DNA of 64,000 nucleotides from Vibrio kanaloae (GCF_024347535.1 NZ_AP025497.1:1488001-1552000), one strand, 5' to 3'. Shown: positions 1-8,338, numbered from the stretch's first letter. The notes: a model not told the origin generated them from the sequence alone. Program-made: numbers and translations.

Positions 1-1
1 T

Positions 2-385
2 AAGCTGGCTTGGATATTCATCAAAGACGGCAAGTTGTTGATGGTGAGATCAAAAGGCAAAGAACTGTTCTACCTACCGGGTGGTAAGCGTGAAGCTGGC
101 GAAAGTGACGAGCAAGCACTGGTTCGCGAAATCAAAGAAGAGATCTCAGTCGATTTAGTGCCAGATTCCATCAAATACGTTGAGACCTTTACAGGCCAAG
201 CTGATGGCAAAGCGGAAGGCGTATCGGTGCAATTGACTTGTTATCTTGCTGATTATACTGGCGAACTGTCTCCAGATGCCGAAATCGAAGAGCTTAAGTT
301 TGTGGATAGCAACGACAGAGCGGTATGTTCGTTGGCAGCACTGGTTGCGCTTGATTGGTTAGAAGCGAACCAGTATTTGGCTTAA
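2..385 (+). CDS. Nudix hydrolase, 5' end outside window
   Basis: The reading frame is open from base 2, so the protein starts upstream of the window; the ATG at 35 is probably internal because the preceding residues (LAWIFIKDGKLL) fit a Nudix first strand. A complete Nudix box GX5EX7REXXEE follows (counting from that Met: G17, E23, R31, E32, E35, E36), the Mg-binding site of nucleoside diphosphate-X hydrolases. Substrate cannot be told; the family cleans up oxidised or non-canonical nucleotides and related pyrophosphates. Confidence 0.85.
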   Translation, partial: KLAWIFIKDGKLLMVRSKGKELFYLPGGKREAGESDEQALVREIKEEISVDLVPDSIKYVETFTGQADGKAEGVSVQLTCYLADYTGELSPDAEIEELKFVDSNDRAVCSLAALVALDWLEANQYLA

Positions 386-438
386 GATTTTAGCCGTTAT
401 TAGCCGATATTGAAGATTGATCTTCAAAAGATCATCGT

Positions 439-873
439 TTACGAATAGCTTGAAGGGCGGCTGTCTTTCATCAACAGGTCGAGTTTCCTTTGAGCTTTCT
501 TCGTGTCTTGTAAATCCACCACCTCAATCATTTCACACTCATCTCGTACCATCTCGTTAATTAGGCTTGGGTAGTGTCGGCAATCTTCTGGTCGGTCTAA
601 GTAAATGCTACATGTGTACTTGGCTTGAGCCTTGGTGTCTTTCGTCGGAACTAGCTCCAGAAAAGGGCAGCGAGTTAAACGTTCACCAGATTCAGGGTCG
701 AACCAGATCTCGCTTCCACGAACATACTCAAAGATGTCTGGGTTGAACAACTCCCACAAATCAATCTCTTCTTGCGTTGCGGCAAGGTCACCATCTCCGT
801 ATTTGATACAGCATTTCCCGCATTGATTACAATTTTTCATTAGTGACTTCATTGGTTGGTGAGCTTTTATCAT
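439..873 (-). CDS. YkgJ-type cysteine-cluster protein
   Basis: 144 aa with an N-terminal CxxCxxCC cluster (NCNQCGKCC, near residues 15-22) and later single cysteines in TRCPF and in the YTCSIYLDRPEDCRHYP segment, the pattern of the YkgJ / UPF0153 zinc- or iron-cluster family of unknown function. No clear Shine-Dalgarno decides between Met codons at 873, 852 and 840; the conserved part starts at about 840. It converges with the Nudix gene to its left. Confidence 0.75.
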   Translation of the reverse strand: MIKAHQPMKSLMKNCNQCGKCCIKYGDGDLAATQEEIDLWELFNPDIFEYVRGSEIWFDPESGERLTRCPFLELVPTKDTKAQAKYTCSIYLDRPEDCRHYPSLINEMVRDECEMIEVVDLQDTKKAQRKLDLLMKDSRPSSYS

Positions 874-1049
874 TTTACCACTGATAGGCGTGGCACGTTG
901 ACTTTGTTGTTCATGGTTAAACCGTTACGGGGCGGGAACATGGAATAGCGGCACTTAAAATCAACTTATCTATGCACCACCACTCCAATCAAAGCTGTAA
1001 ACAGTGATACAATTTGCGCCTCTCACGTTATTCAAGCAAAGGCATCAAA

Positions 1050-1211
1050 ATGAGAACCGTATACACCACCGAAGGCAACATCAAAGCAAAGAAACAAAAA
1101 GAGGCTTACCCAAAGCTCGCTTTATGTGACAAGTGCGTTGGTGATTATGTGGTTATCGAGCAAGGTGAACGAACTTACAAGCCTTGTGCTAAATGTGGTG
1201 CCGACGATTAA
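1050..1211 (+). CDS. Small zinc-ribbon protein
   Basis: 53 aa with two CxxC pairs (LCDKC and PCAKC), expected to bind one zinc. Start chosen at ATG 1050 because AAAGG lies 7 bases upstream; an upstream in-frame ATG at 1014 lacks this. Its stop overlaps the start of rsuA (TAATG, one shared base), so the two are probably translationally coupled. Role unknown; the link to an rRNA-modification gene suggests an RNA- or ribosome-related job (inference). Confidence 0.65.
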   Translation: MRTVYTTEGNIKAKKQKEAYPKLALCDKCVGDYVVIEQGERTYKPCAKCGADD

Positions 1212-1909
1212 TGCGTCTTGATAAATACCTATGTAAAAGCACAGACCTAACCAAGCCTGAAGCGATTGAACGTATCCATAATGGCGAGGTGTACGTAAAC
1301 AGTGAAACAATCACCAATGAATCTGCTCAGGTTCATGAAAGCAACACCATCTTGTTGAATGGCACGCCGCTTAAGTTACGGGAATTTCGATACTTTTTAA
1401 TGCACAAACCTGCGGGCACTATCTGTTCCAATATCGACGAAGTTTATCCTTCACTGTTCAACTACATCGAGATAGACAAAGCATCAGAACTCCACATCGC
1501 AGGACGCTTAGATGCTGACACCACAGGCTTAGTCTTGATTACCGATGATGGGCGATGGTCATTCAACATCACGCTGCCAACCAAGTCATGTAAGAAAGTC
1601 TACCGTGTGACATTGTCACGAGATATCAAAGACGATGTCGCTGACAAGTTCAAAGCGGGCATTCAATTGCAAGGCGAGCAAAAACCGATGCGTCCGGCAG
1701 AGCTCGAAGTGATTACCAGTAAAGAAGTGCTGTTGACCATTACAGAAGGTAAGTTTCATCAAGTAAAACGAATGTTTGCTGCGGTCGGGAATCGAGTTGT
1801 TGGCCTACACCGTGAACAGATTGGTGATGTTCGTTTAGATGTTGAAGCAGGCCAGTGGCGTTATTTAACTAAAGCCGAAGTCGACTCATTTCAACAAGAC
1901 TCTGAATAA
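1211..1909 (+). CDS. rsuA: 16S rRNA pseudouridine(516) synthase RsuA
   Basis: 232 aa, the size of E. coli RsuA. An S4-like RNA-binding segment (MRLDKYLCKST...) at residues 1-60 is followed by the catalytic loop GRLDADTTGL with its essential Asp near residue 103, and the KVYRVTL and FHQVKRMF motifs of the RsuA/RluB/E/F family. RsuA isomerises U516 of 16S rRNA during small-subunit assembly. The start at 1211 overlaps the upstream stop codon. RsuA is preferred over RluE/F from overall length and the IAGRLDADTTGLVLITDDG block. Confidence 0.8.
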   Translation: MRLDKYLCKSTDLTKPEAIERIHNGEVYVNSETITNESAQVHESNTILLNGTPLKLREFRYFLMHKPAGTICSNIDEVYPSLFNYIEIDKASELHIAGRLDADTTGLVLITDDGRWSFNITLPTKSCKKVYRVTLSRDIKDDVADKFKAGIQLQGEQKPMRPAELEVITSKEVLLTITEGKFHQVKRMFAAVGNRVVGLHREQIGDVRLDVEAGQWRYLTKAEVDSFQQDSE

Positions 1910-1974
1910 ACGCTGTAACCACTTAAAGCGTTAAGCGTGTCAGCACTGGAATATCAACACTATAAGGATGTAGG

Positions 1975-2418
1975 ATGGAAAACCTCAAAGTCTCAGAAAT
2001 TAAGTCTTTCGTACCCGCGAAAGACTTCGATTTATCCAAGCGTTTTTACCAGTCAATCGGCTTCGAAGTGATGTCTGAATTTACAGATGTATTCATCGGC
2101 GACAACGTGATGATTGCACCTAACGTGACCATCGCAACTGGCACGCATCCCATCAGCCCAGAACTCAGGCTAAAAGCAGCGCAGTTCAATGTTCCCGTTC
2201 GTATTGGCAACAACGTATGGCTTGACGCGCACACCGTCGTACTTCCCGGTGTCACCATTGGTGAAAACTCAGTAATAGGCGCAGGCAGCATCGTTACCAA
2301 AAACATCCCAGCCAATGTCGTCGCAGTCGGTAACCCATGCCGTGTGGTACGCGAAATCAACGAACGCGACCGAGAGTATTACCACAAAGATCGTCGCATT
2401 CCAGATGAACTAAAGTAA
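1975..2418 (+). CDS. Chimeric ORF: VOC N-terminus joined to maltose-acetyltransferase C-terminus
   Basis: 147 aa. Residues 1-36 (IKSFVPAKDFDLSKRFYQSI is typical) match the first strand-helix of a glyoxalase/VOC protein. From about residue 40 (IGDNVMIAPNV) the protein is the C-terminal left-handed beta-helix of a maltose/galactoside O-acetyltransferase, including TGTHPI with its catalytic His, hexapeptide repeats and the AVGNPCRVVR end. A natural Maa is about 185 aa and lacks a VOC start, so this looks like an in-frame deletion product of two neighbouring genes. It has a good upstream AAGGATG and may be expressed, but the acceptor-binding N-terminus of Maa is missing; probably non-functional. 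Confidence 0.75.
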   Translation: MENLKVSEIKSFVPAKDFDLSKRFYQSIGFEVMSEFTDVFIGDNVMIAPNVTIATGTHPISPELRLKAAQFNVPVRIGNNVWLDAHTVVLPGVTIGENSVIGAGSIVTKNIPANVVAVGNPCRVVREINERDREYYHKDRRIPDELK

Positions 2419-2499
2419 GCGATTTTTCGCATAACTGAAATTAGCCGTGACATATGCCATTGTTAAACAATGGCTTAGTTGCATATTGCTTGCCTATCT

Positions 2500-2580
2500 T
2501 AGAAACTAGAAAGAATTATTCTGGATTTAAATACGGAATTTTTCTGTTTGATAGCTGTAATGTCTTAGTGTTTATACAGG
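2500..2580. repeat. Dispersed ~80-bp element, copy 1
   Basis: Aligns with 21,079-21,160. Shared blocks include AAACTAGA, ATTCTG, ATTTAAAT, GAAT and ATAGCTGT in the same order and spacing, then TTAG(G)TGTTTAT. This copy has lost most of the palindrome kept in the other copy. Nature unknown. Confidence 0.55.
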
Positions 2581-2682
2581 GTTAGGTAAAGAACGAGAAC
2601 TCGGATTTATAGCCTGTGTACGTTCGCAGGCTTTCTTAACCATTTGCTAGAGTGACATTTCAATGAGCATGGAGGTCTTATA

Positions 2683-2817
2683 ATGGGTACTGTAATCGGT
2701 TTGGTGATTCTAGTTGCTATAGATTGGTATCTTGTCCGTAAAACAGGGCTTCATATTCATAAATGGATCTCTAAAAAGTATGCCGCGTATCTGTTGGAGA
2801 AGGGAAACAAAAAATAG
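2683..2817 (+). CDS. Small membrane-anchored protein, 44 aa
   Basis: ATG 2683 preceded by GGAGGT at 2671-2676, a strong ribosome binding site with ideal spacing. The product begins with a hydrophobic segment (VIGLVILVAIDWYLV) followed by a basic tail (HKWISKKYAAYLLEKGNKK), as in small inner-membrane proteins. Not recognised. Confidence 0.55.
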   Translation: MGTVIGLVILVAIDWYLVRKTGLHIHKWISKKYAAYLLEKGNKK

Positions 2818-2894
2818 CCTTTCTTATTAAGCCATCGGTATAAAAAGCGTTATCTGCTATTCATTTTACACACATTGCAAAGATTGGAGGATTC

Positions 2895-3308
2895 ATGAAA
2901 GGTAAAGGGAAATGCCTATGTGGCTCGGTTGAGTTGGAAGTAGAGTACGCCAGTAATGAATTGGGGGCTTGTCATTGTAGTATGTGTAGAAATTGGTCTG
3001 GCGGTCCGATGTTAGTCATTGATTGCTCTGATTCCGTCAAAATATCAGGTGAATCAAATGTAGTGAGATATAAGTCATCATATTGGGCTGAGAGGGGGTT
3101 CTGCGGTAAATGTGGTACTCACTTGTTTTACTTTTTGGTGCCAAATAATCAGTATCACCTTCCTGTCGGTTTATTGATGTCTGGGGATGACTACAAATTA
3201 ACTCATCAGATATTCATTGATGAAAAGCCCGATTACTACGAATTTAAAAATGAAACGCACAATATGACTGGCGCAGAAGTATTTGCCCACTTTGAAAGTG
3301 GAGAGTAA
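2895..3308 (+). CDS. GFA-family (Mss4-like) zinc protein
   Basis: 137 aa with the GFA (glutathione-dependent formaldehyde-activating) zinc ligands: CLCGSVE near residue 7, GACHCSMCRNW near 27-33 and GFCGKCGTHLFY near 70. The family binds structural and catalytic zinc and is mostly of unknown substrate. A closely similar paralogue is carried in an array cassette at 37,250. RBS GGAGG at 2886-2890. The decayed attC just downstream suggests this too was once a cassette gene. Confidence 0.8.
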   Translation: MKGKGKCLCGSVELEVEYASNELGACHCSMCRNWSGGPMLVIDCSDSVKISGESNVVRYKSSYWAERGFCGKCGTHLFYFLVPNNQYHLPVGLLMSGDDYKLTHQIFIDEKPDYYEFKNETHNMTGAEVFAHFESGE

Positions 3309-3382
3309 TAACTGGGTTTACGGTGCGACGGTTTAGGTTTGGTGGTTCGTCGTTGCTCAGCGTGAACTTATTTCCGTTGGGC
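3306..3382 (+). repeat. Decayed attC remnant
   Basis: Right after the GFA gene the sequence TAATAAC (R''-like) runs into GGGTTTACGGTGCGACGGTTTAGG...GTCGTTGCTCA, which matches the middle and right half of class L attC (GTGTTTACGGCACAATGGTTTAGG...GCGTTGCTCA). The left arm is deleted; GTTGGGC at 3376 could be the old R'. Confidence 0.5.
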
Positions 3383-3416
3383 AATGTACGATTCGTGATC
3401 AGATAAAAAGAGAATT

Positions 3417-4262
3417 ATGAAAATAACGACACTGGTTGATAACTCTCGACTGGATAATCGAAAAGATTTAGCCGTTGAGCGCGGGCTATCACTGCATATT
3501 GAAACCGAGAAGCTAAAGATCTTATTCGATATGGGAAGTGGCGATACGTTTTGTCAAAATGCACCATTACTGGGTGTTGATATCAAGGATGTAGACCTCG
3601 CCGTCATATCACACAGACATCATGATCATTGTAATGGTACCGCTGATTTTGTTGCTCATAACTCTAAAGCCAAAGTGTTTCTGAAAAATTGCGAACAGAA
3701 AAGCTATCACTTCCGGGCTTTCGGTTTCAAAAGTGATGTCGGGATCAACACGGACTTGCTAGAAAACAGCAACGAGCGGTTAGTCTTCGTCAATCGTACG
3801 ACTGAAATCGCTCCCAATGTCTTTGCTATTACTGATATTAGCGCGAAACACGAACAACCTAAGGGCAATAAATACCTTTATACACAGTCGGAAAATCGAC
3901 GGGAGCGTGACTCATTTGATCATGAATTACTGTTAGTGATTAAAGAGCCGGGCGGTTTAGTTATATTTACCGGTTGTGCGCATAGTGGCGTTCTTAATAT
4001 GGTCGATACAGCGGTTACTCTGTTCCCAGGAGAGAGAATAAAAGCGGTTGTCGGGGGCTTCCATCTAGTGGGGTTACCATTGTTTAATAGTATTGGTGGC
4101 ACAAAGCAAGACATTAGAGAGCTTGGATTGACGTTGTCTCAATACCCCATTGATAAACTGTATACAGGGCACTGTACAGGCAAGAAAGCTTATGGCCTGT
4201 TGAAAGAAGTATTAGGCGAGCGTCTGGAAGCAATTCCAACAGGTAAGTGTATTAATGTATAG
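3417..4262 (+). CDS. MBL-fold metallo-hydrolase
   Basis: 281 aa metallo-beta-lactamase fold with the metal-binding signature SHRHHDHCNG near residues 65-72, a later GCAHSG and GGFHL histidine, and a final TGHCTG. This subfamily (full-length, with CAHSG) resembles the dihydropterin-ribofuranosyl-aminobenzene phosphate synthase-like and arylsulfatase-like MBL proteins; substrate unknown. Starts immediately after AGAGAATT; solitary gene. Confidence 0.8.
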   Translation: MKITTLVDNSRLDNRKDLAVERGLSLHIETEKLKILFDMGSGDTFCQNAPLLGVDIKDVDLAVISHRHHDHCNGTADFVAHNSKAKVFLKNCEQKSYHFRAFGFKSDVGINTDLLENSNERLVFVNRTTEIAPNVFAITDISAKHEQPKGNKYLYTQSENRRERDSFDHELLLVIKEPGGLVIFTGCAHSGVLNMVDTAVTLFPGERIKAVVGGFHLVGLPLFNSIGGTKQDIRELGLTLSQYPIDKLYTGHCTGKKAYGLLKEVLGERLEAIPTGKCINV

Positions 4263-4318
4263 CGTTGGTAAAACCTTAGCTGTTCGTTTGTCTTTTGGTA
4301 AGAATTAAGGAGTTTTAA

Positions 4319-4732
4319 GTGAGTCAGGAAGTAAGAGTAGGTGTAGCTGCGGTTATTCTGCGTAAAGGACGAGTACTGCTTGGAGAACGAATTGGTTCTC
4401 ACGGAGCTTATACGTGGGCTACGCCGGGCGGACACCTTGAATGGGGCGAAAGCATTGAAGAGTGTGCCAAACGTGAAATACTCGAAGAGACTGGCTTGGT
4501 AGTTAGTGCATTTGAAAAGCTATCTTTTACCAATGATATTTTTGAGAAAGAGAACAAGCACTACATAACGTTGTTTGTTGTTGCTTCTGATGCTACCGGC
4601 GAACCACAAGTAACAGAGCCTGATAAATGTAAGCAATGGAAATGGTTTAAGTTAGATGAATTACCTAAGCCATTGTTTCTTCCTCTGACGAATTTGCTTA
4701 ACGATCCGGTCATCCTTGGGAAGCTAGCTTAG
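4319..4732 (+). CDS. Nudix hydrolase, MutT/NTP pyrophosphohydrolase type
   Basis: 137 aa from GTG 4319 with AAGGAG at 4306-4311. Contains a full Nudix box starting PGGHLEWGES and ending REILEETG. GHLEWGES resembles the MTH1/NUDT15-like and CTP pyrophosphohydrolase group, so sanitising nucleotide triphosphates is likely. C-terminal WKWFKLDELP is the usual end of the domain. Confidence 0.8.
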   Translation: MSQEVRVGVAAVILRKGRVLLGERIGSHGAYTWATPGGHLEWGESIEECAKREILEETGLVVSAFEKLSFTNDIFEKENKHYITLFVVASDATGEPQVTEPDKCKQWKWFKLDELPKPLFLPLTNLLNDPVILGKLA

Positions 4733-4860
4733 CCAAACAGATTCTTCTCACATTTATAATTGTATGACGAAAGGGTAAATCATGACCTTGTGGTTTGATT
4801 CCAAATACTGGTCTTTGCTCGTCATTATTGGATGGACTGAATGTATTAACTAATTACTAA

Positions 4861-4895
4861 GGTTGCATTGCTCACGCCCCAGTAATGCGTTATAC
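4861..4895 (+). repeat. Decayed attC right end
   Basis: TGCATTGCTCACGCCCC..TAATGCG-TTATAC is close to the right arm of intact sites (GCGTTGCTCACACCTTAATGCGGCGTTATAC). It ends in GTTATAC at 4889-4895, a valid R' core, so the following DUF2000 gene would be the next cassette. The left arm cannot be found upstream. Confidence 0.5.
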
Positions 4896-4929
4896 AAATA
4901 CTGTAAATAAGAATGAATGAGGGTATGTA

Positions 4930-5361
4930 GTGAGCCATTTACCAGAAGAAAGCCAAAAACGATTCATAGCGGTTTTAAGCAAAAAGATGGATTTAGGAAG
5001 AACACTGAACGTGCTAGGGCACTTGAGCGTTGGCCTATCTAATCAATTAGTAAGTGACGAGACTTGCTACGTTGACTATGAAGACTTGGATGGCAATGTT
5101 CACCCAAACCTATCTCACTATCCTTTCATCGTGCTTAAAGCAGACAACTCAAATAAGCTTAGAAAAGTGCGCGAAGAAGCCTTCAGCCGCGGTATTAAAT
5201 TTACTGACTTTACGAGCTCAATGATCGAAGGTGGTTCTGTTGAGCAGCAGCAACGAACCAAAGAAACCAAAGAAGAAGATCTTGAGTATCTAGGTGTATG
5301 CCTGTTTGGTGACACGGAAATCCTACGTGAGTTTACAAAGAAGTTTAGCTTGTATAAGTAA
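4930..5361 (+). CDS. DUF2000 family protein
   Basis: 143 aa from GTG 4930, with GAGGG at 4919-4923 as a ribosome site. HLSVGLSNQ, HYPFIVLKAD and the DFTSSMIEGG block fit DUF2000, a small alpha/beta family related to peptidyl-tRNA hydrolase-like folds and of unknown role. Upstream lies a decayed attC end with GTTATAC; at the gene's end TTGTATAA(GT)AAC is nearly the complement of the predicted cassette start GTTATACAA, as expected of a fossil cassette. Confidence 0.7.
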   Translation: MSHLPEESQKRFIAVLSKKMDLGRTLNVLGHLSVGLSNQLVSDETCYVDYEDLDGNVHPNLSHYPFIVLKADNSNKLRKVREEAFSRGIKFTDFTSSMIEGGSVEQQQRTKETKEEDLEYLGVCLFGDTEILREFTKKFSLYK

Positions 5362-5458
5362 CTACAATGCTCAACAGTTTTACGAAAAGTTGGGCTGGTT
5401 TCCTCGAGATGAAGTTCGATTGTACTCGTTTAATAGCTCGGATAATCGTAACGTTTAG
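5360..5458 (+). pseudogene. C-terminal fragment of a GNAT acetyltransferase
   Basis: The frame beginning at 5360 encodes N-YNAQQFYEKLGW followed by about 20 residues and a stop. This is the standard last helix and strand of GNAT proteins ('...A..FYeKlGF'). No start or acetyl-CoA-binding part precedes it; the fragment abuts the DUF2000 stop codon, so an insertion or deletion removed the rest. Confidence 0.6.
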
Positions 5459-5547
5459 CCTTATAAGTTCGCGTTGGCTGAGCTTGAGTTTGTAACAGAT
5501 TCGCGCGTATCCACCCAATATCAAAACAATCCTTGGAGTACTTAGAA

Positions 5548-5904
5548 ATGTTGTTTTCTAGTCTGTCTAAACCATTGGTTCATGGCTCCGAGTTATGTTC
5601 AGAACTGCTCAATTTCTTGACCGAGAATAAGAGTGATTTCGAAGAAAAGCTAATCCCTGATCTGTCATACATCGATGATATGGCACATGTGGTGAACGGT
5701 ATTAAAATCAAAGACGTTCTACACATCAGTAGCAATCAATACCGACTTCAATATTCGTTTGATTGGGAGTTGTTTCTAGGATGTTCAGATAGGAACGAAA
5801 CTGGCGTAGAGAATGGAAGTGTTCTATTCACACTTGAAGATGATAACGTTCTTAATATCAACTTCCCAAACTACGGTTCTCGAGACACTAGCGATGAGCT
5901 TTAA
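5548..5904 (+). CDS. Hypothetical protein, 118 aa
   Basis: ATG 5548 is preferred over the in-frame TTG at 5533 because TTGGAG at 5533-5538 then serves as ribosome site. The protein is acidic and soluble, with no motif I recognise; the middle (YRLQYSFDWELFLGCSD) suggests beta structure. It sits among solitary accessory genes. Confidence 0.55.
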   Translation: MLFSSLSKPLVHGSELCSELLNFLTENKSDFEEKLIPDLSYIDDMAHVVNGIKIKDVLHISSNQYRLQYSFDWELFLGCSDRNETGVENGSVLFTLEDDNVLNINFPNYGSRDTSDEL

Positions 5905-5940
5905 GCTATTTTACCTGGGTGTTATACAAAAGGAAGGACA

Positions 5941-6411
5941 ATGATAACTATCGAAAGGCTTGAAGAGTCTCATGTGGCGTTAGTTCAGGGCATCCAATTA
6001 GCCGATGAACAGGTTAAGTTTGCAGGAACAGCTGCAGAGTTTTTATTAGACGGCAGTGAAACGACGCACTTGCACGTGATTAAGTTTGATAACGATGTGG
6101 TGGGTTTCTTTAAGCTTGATATCGCTTACGCAGAGCATTACGAATTCTGCCCTGAAGGAAGCATTGGCTTAAGAGCTTTTGTGCTTGATAAAAACCAGCA
6201 AGGTAAAGGTTTAGGAACTGGCACGGTCAAAGCTTTGTTTCCATATTTAAAAGCGAATTACTCAGCGTATGAGTTGATTTACTTAACCGTGAATTGCAAA
6301 AATCCCGCAGCATTCAACTGTTATAAGAAAGGCGGCTTCGAAGATACTAATGAACAGTATCTAGGTGGCGCAGCAGGCCCGCAATTTATTATGCGTGGGC
6401 GAATTGCTTAG
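5941..6411 (+). CDS. GNAT family N-acetyltransferase
   Basis: 156 aa. The acetyl-CoA pyrophosphate-binding segment is QGKGLGTGTVKAL near residues 88-100, after LRAFVLDKNQ, and the C-terminal NPAAFNCYKKGGFEDT is the usual GNAT end. RBS AAGGAAGG at 5930-5937. Substrate unknown. GTTATAC at 5921 resembles an R' core but no attC arm precedes it. Confidence 0.8.
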   Translation: MITIERLEESHVALVQGIQLADEQVKFAGTAAEFLLDGSETTHLHVIKFDNDVVGFFKLDIAYAEHYEFCPEGSIGLRAFVLDKNQQGKGLGTGTVKALFPYLKANYSAYELIYLTVNCKNPAAFNCYKKGGFEDTNEQYLGGAAGPQFIMRGRIA

Positions 6412-6453
6412 TAACATGAAACAAGTTTTCACTAAGCAAAAAAAAGGTATGTT

Positions 6454-6870
6454 ATGAAACAGAATATTGTCCACATTGCACTAGTGGTAAAAGACTACGA
6501 TGAAGCGCTTGATTTCTATGTAAATAAGCTTAAGTTTGATCTCATTGAAGACACGTATCTACCAGAAGAAGATAAGCGCTGGGTTGTTGTTGCTCCACCA
6601 AATTCAACCGGTGTGAGCCTGTTACTTGCTAGAGCTTCCAAGCCAGAGCAACTTGATTTCATCGGCAACCAAGCTGGTGGACGCGTATTCCTATTCTTAA
6701 ACACCGATGACTTCTGGCGTGATTACGAACGCATGACATCTTTGGGCATTAACTTTGTCCGAGAGCCTAAAGAGCAAGGTTACGGTACCGTTGCTGTGTT
6801 TGAAGATCTTTACGGTAACTTGTGGGATCTGCTTCAGTTAAACCCTGAACACCCTATGGCTAACAGGTAG
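6454..6870 (+). CDS. VOC/glyoxalase family protein
   Basis: 138 aa with two beta-alpha-beta-beta-beta repeats: VHIALVVKDYDEALDFYV at residues 5-22 and the C-terminal FEDLYGNLWDLLQL. The His and Glu/Asp positions fit metal-dependent VOC enzymes (extradiol dioxygenase or glyoxalase type). Substrate unknown. RBS AAAAAAGG just upstream. Confidence 0.8.
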   Translation: MKQNIVHIALVVKDYDEALDFYVNKLKFDLIEDTYLPEEDKRWVVVAPPNSTGVSLLLARASKPEQLDFIGNQAGGRVFLFLNTDDFWRDYERMTSLGINFVREPKEQGYGTVAVFEDLYGNLWDLLQLNPEHPMANR

Positions 6871-6922
6871 AAAAGCTTAGCCCACAGCCTTAATTCTAGT
6901 CACACGGATTGGCAGGAGCGAC

Positions 6923-7342
6923 ATGGAAGTCACAAGGCATCAACCCAAGTATTTAACTGCCTTACAGGCGATCTATCTAGAATCAAGACAGAACACCTTT
7001 CATTGGGCTGATACCAACGCTTTTAAGTTATCCGATTTCGAATTCGATACAGAAGGTGAAGAAATATGGGTGGCTGTTTCTGGCAACAAGGTTTTAGGTT
7101 TTGCCTCTATTTGGAAACCTGAAAGTTTCATCCATCACCTCTATGTTTGCCCGCGAACGCTACGTTCTGGAGTCGGCTCTGCTTTACTAAATACCTGCAA
7201 ACAACATTACTCTGATCTGACATTGAAGTGTCTGACTGCTAATGAAAACGCCATTGGCTTTTATCAGTCGCAAGGCTTTGTTATCTCATCCATAAAAGGA
7301 GAGGGATTAGAGCGTTATCATTTAATGACTTACCAAGTTTAG
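6923..7342 (+). CDS. GNAT family N-acetyltransferase
   Basis: 139 aa. HHLYVCPRTLRSGVGSALL contains the acetyl-CoA loop (R-S-G-V-G-S), and NENAIGFYQSQGF is the C-terminal GNAT signature. RBS CAGGAG at 6912-6917. Substrate unknown. Confidence 0.8.
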   Translation: MEVTRHQPKYLTALQAIYLESRQNTFHWADTNAFKLSDFEFDTEGEEIWVAVSGNKVLGFASIWKPESFIHHLYVCPRTLRSGVGSALLNTCKQHYSDLTLKCLTANENAIGFYQSQGFVISSIKGEGLERYHLMTYQV

Positions 7343-7367
7343 TAATAATAAGCTTAGTAATAACAAT

Positions 7368-7484
7368 CATGGCAATCACAAGCTGACGTTATTGTTTAGA
7401 GGTGACCATAATGTTCCCGGTTTTTATGTCGACAGTGATTACGAATACCAGTGTGAGAAATGTGGGACTAAGTCGTGGCACTGA
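7368..7484 (+). pseudogene. Zinc-ribbon gene remnant
   Basis: A frame without a usable ATG encodes HGNHKLTLLFRGDHN then a tail with CEKCGTKSWH and a stop, like the end of a small zinc-ribbon protein. Only TTG 7392 could start it. More likely a 5'-truncated remnant. Confidence 0.35.
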
Positions 7485-7665
7485 TCGTATGTTTAGCTTT
7501 TGAAACAATTCCTACCTAAACTGATGATAATAAGACGCATTAGAAAAGTGATCCTCTCTGCAAACTGAGAATGGAAACGCGTCTATACTGACATGGGTTA
7601 CGTCGCTGATTTTAGAAGTGGCGCTATGAATGTAAGTTTGATTAGGTTAAACCTCAGAGGTGACG

Positions 7666-8136
7666 ATGAAAAAATTACTACCACTATGCGCCATTTTACT
7701 CTCGGCATCATTTTCAGCTGCGGCTTCTGATGGTTTGATTAAATACCAAAGTAATTACTCAGTGAAAGAGACTGCTGACCGCTTTGAAGAAATCGCCAAG
7801 AGCAAAGGTTTGACCTTGTTTGCGAGAATCGACCATCAGAAAAATGCGAGTAAGGCCGATCTTGAATTGAGACCAACGGAAGTCATCATCTTTGGTAACC
7901 CGAAAGTAGGGACACCATTAATGCAATGCGCTCAAGAAGTCGCGATAGATTTACCGCAGAAGGTGTTAGTCACTGAAGACTCTAACAAGAAAGTATGGTT
8001 GTCTTACAACGATCCTAATTACTTGGTAGAGCGTCACGCGATCAATGGATGTGACGAGGTAGTTAAGAAAGTATCGGGTGTACTAAGCAAGCTGTCGGAA
8101 GCGACAGTGGCGAAAAAGAAAGCGAAAGCTAAATAA
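7666..8136 (+). CDS. Secreted DUF302 protein
   Basis: 156 aa. Residues 1-22 form a signal peptide (MKKLLPLCAILLSASFSAAA, cleavage near AAA-SD), so the product is periplasmic. The mature part carries the DUF302 core: FEEIAKSKGLTLFARIDH, IFGNPKVGTPLMQ and a terminal YLVERH. DUF302 proteins are small dimeric beta-alpha folds of unknown role. ATG 7666 is chosen over GTG 7660 because AGAGG lies at 7656-7660 and the signal peptide begins there. Confidence 0.8.
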   Translation: MKKLLPLCAILLSASFSAAASDGLIKYQSNYSVKETADRFEEIAKSKGLTLFARIDHQKNASKADLELRPTEVIIFGNPKVGTPLMQCAQEVAIDLPQKVLVTEDSNKKVWLSYNDPNYLVERHAINGCDEVVKKVSGVLSKLSEATVAKKKAKAK

Positions 8137-8338
8137 CCAAGACCAATCAGCACTCATTAAGACTATTCATGGGTGCGACATGACGATGATATAGCCTCCC
8201 AATCATTGTTTGGTTACATTGACAACTAAGCAACAATATATAAAAGTAGTGTTATGAAATTGAATTTAGCGTCATCAAACCAACGAATTATCATCATTCC
8301 ATAGGAATGGTGGGATTGTTGATGCGCTTTGTTTATCG

